Shown here: positions 5,523 to 5,607 of the stretch, in pieces | How the letters are laid out: each line of letters opens with the position of its first letter | How positions within the stretch are numbered: position 1 is the first letter of the stretch | NCBI GenBank assembly: GCA_900553655.1 | Contig: USEQ01000100.1 | Location: 1-5,607, forward strand | Reading direction: 5' to 3' | DNA from: an uncultured Slackia sp. | GTDB taxonomy: Bacteria; Actinomycetota; Coriobacteriia; Coriobacteriales; Eggerthellaceae | Length of the DNA stretch: 5,607 nucleotides | The notes under the pieces: generated by a model | Told to the model about the DNA's origin: nothing | Databases searched by the model: none | The model's input: the letters and a program-made list of their open reading frames with translations, nothing else | Made by a program: the position numbers and the translations under genes

Positions 5523-5607
5523 CGGATGCCCTCCTTGCCTGCCTTCGAGCACGCTGTTTTTTCCGATAGCGTCGGGGCGAGCATTTCGACGAGTGAGTCT
5601 ATGGTAT
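5519..5607 (-). CDS. 3' end of an upstream gene, probably the ECF ABC ATPase
   Basis: On the minus strand a frame is open from the window edge to TGA at 5519-5521. It encodes the last 28 residues TIDSLVEMLAPT...KAGKEGIR. Its stop shares bases with the ecfT start (ATGA, 4-nt overlap), and the ecfT Shine-Dalgarno sequence lies inside it, a normal arrangement in tightly packed operons. The residues contain no diagnostic ATPase motif, as expected for an extreme C-terminus. The assignment to an EcfA-type ATPase rests only on the usual ecfA-ecfT order. The other two minus-strand frames here are less persuasive: one has an early stop, and the other runs into ecfT as an N-terminal extension. Confidence 0.6.
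   Translation of the reverse strand, partial: TIDSLVEMLAPTLSEKTACSKAGKEGIR
5529..5536 (-). promoter_or_regulatory. strong ribosome binding site of ecfT
   Basis: AAGGAGGG on the minus strand, about 7 nt before ATG 5522, is close to a perfect Shine-Dalgarno sequence and decides the ecfT start. Confidence 0.75.

Noticed and set aside
5523..5552. Upstream GTG 5552 as the ecfT start
   Set aside because: It would place the strong Shine-Dalgarno sequence inside the coding region and add ten residues (VLEGRQGGHP) unlike an EcfT N-terminus. ATG 5522 is better supported.

Overview
The window reads as a piece of an actinobacterial chromosome. The best fit is class Coriobacteriia, in or near Eggerthellaceae. 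This rests on the moderately GC-rich sequence, the dxr–site-2-protease gene order, the style of the membrane protease (HEGGH, GGYAKVCGME, PPLDGG), and the company of an FNT channel, small PNPOx-like flavoproteins and an ECF transporter. It is an inference from protein style, not a database match.

Left part (1-1980, + strand): the C-terminal 235 codons of dxr (MEP isoprenoid pathway) enter from outside the window. A 199-nt spacer follows with two consecutive stem-loops. Next is a site-2-type intramembrane metalloprotease of the RseP/Rip1 class. This protease is the most unusual item. It keeps the zinc and LDG motifs and the transmembrane core, but I see no PDZ domain. Instead, the cytoplasmic loop between TM1 and TM2 carries about 100 residues, starting with what looks like a winged-helix fold.

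Middle (2010-3720): a GNAT acetyltransferase on the minus strand converges on the protease gene. It diverges from a formate/nitrite-type (FNT) channel on the plus strand. The channel gene ends at a strong, probably bidirectional, 14-bp-stem terminator.

Right part (3668-5607, minus strand): transcription runs right to left. First comes the last 28 codons of an upstream gene whose TGA overlaps the next ATG (ATGA). Then ecfT (energy-coupling transmembrane subunit), then two tandem, clearly paralogous short PNPOx-like flavoproteins. All are co-oriented with short gaps and end at the shared terminator, so they may form one transcription unit. The ECF ATPase(s) and the substrate-binding S component would lie outside the window, so the transported vitamin or metal cannot be named.

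There is no tRNA, rRNA, CRISPR array, insertion sequence, phage gene or origin that I can support. No gene-free stretch exceeds 300 nt; the longest are 711-909 and 2535-2775.
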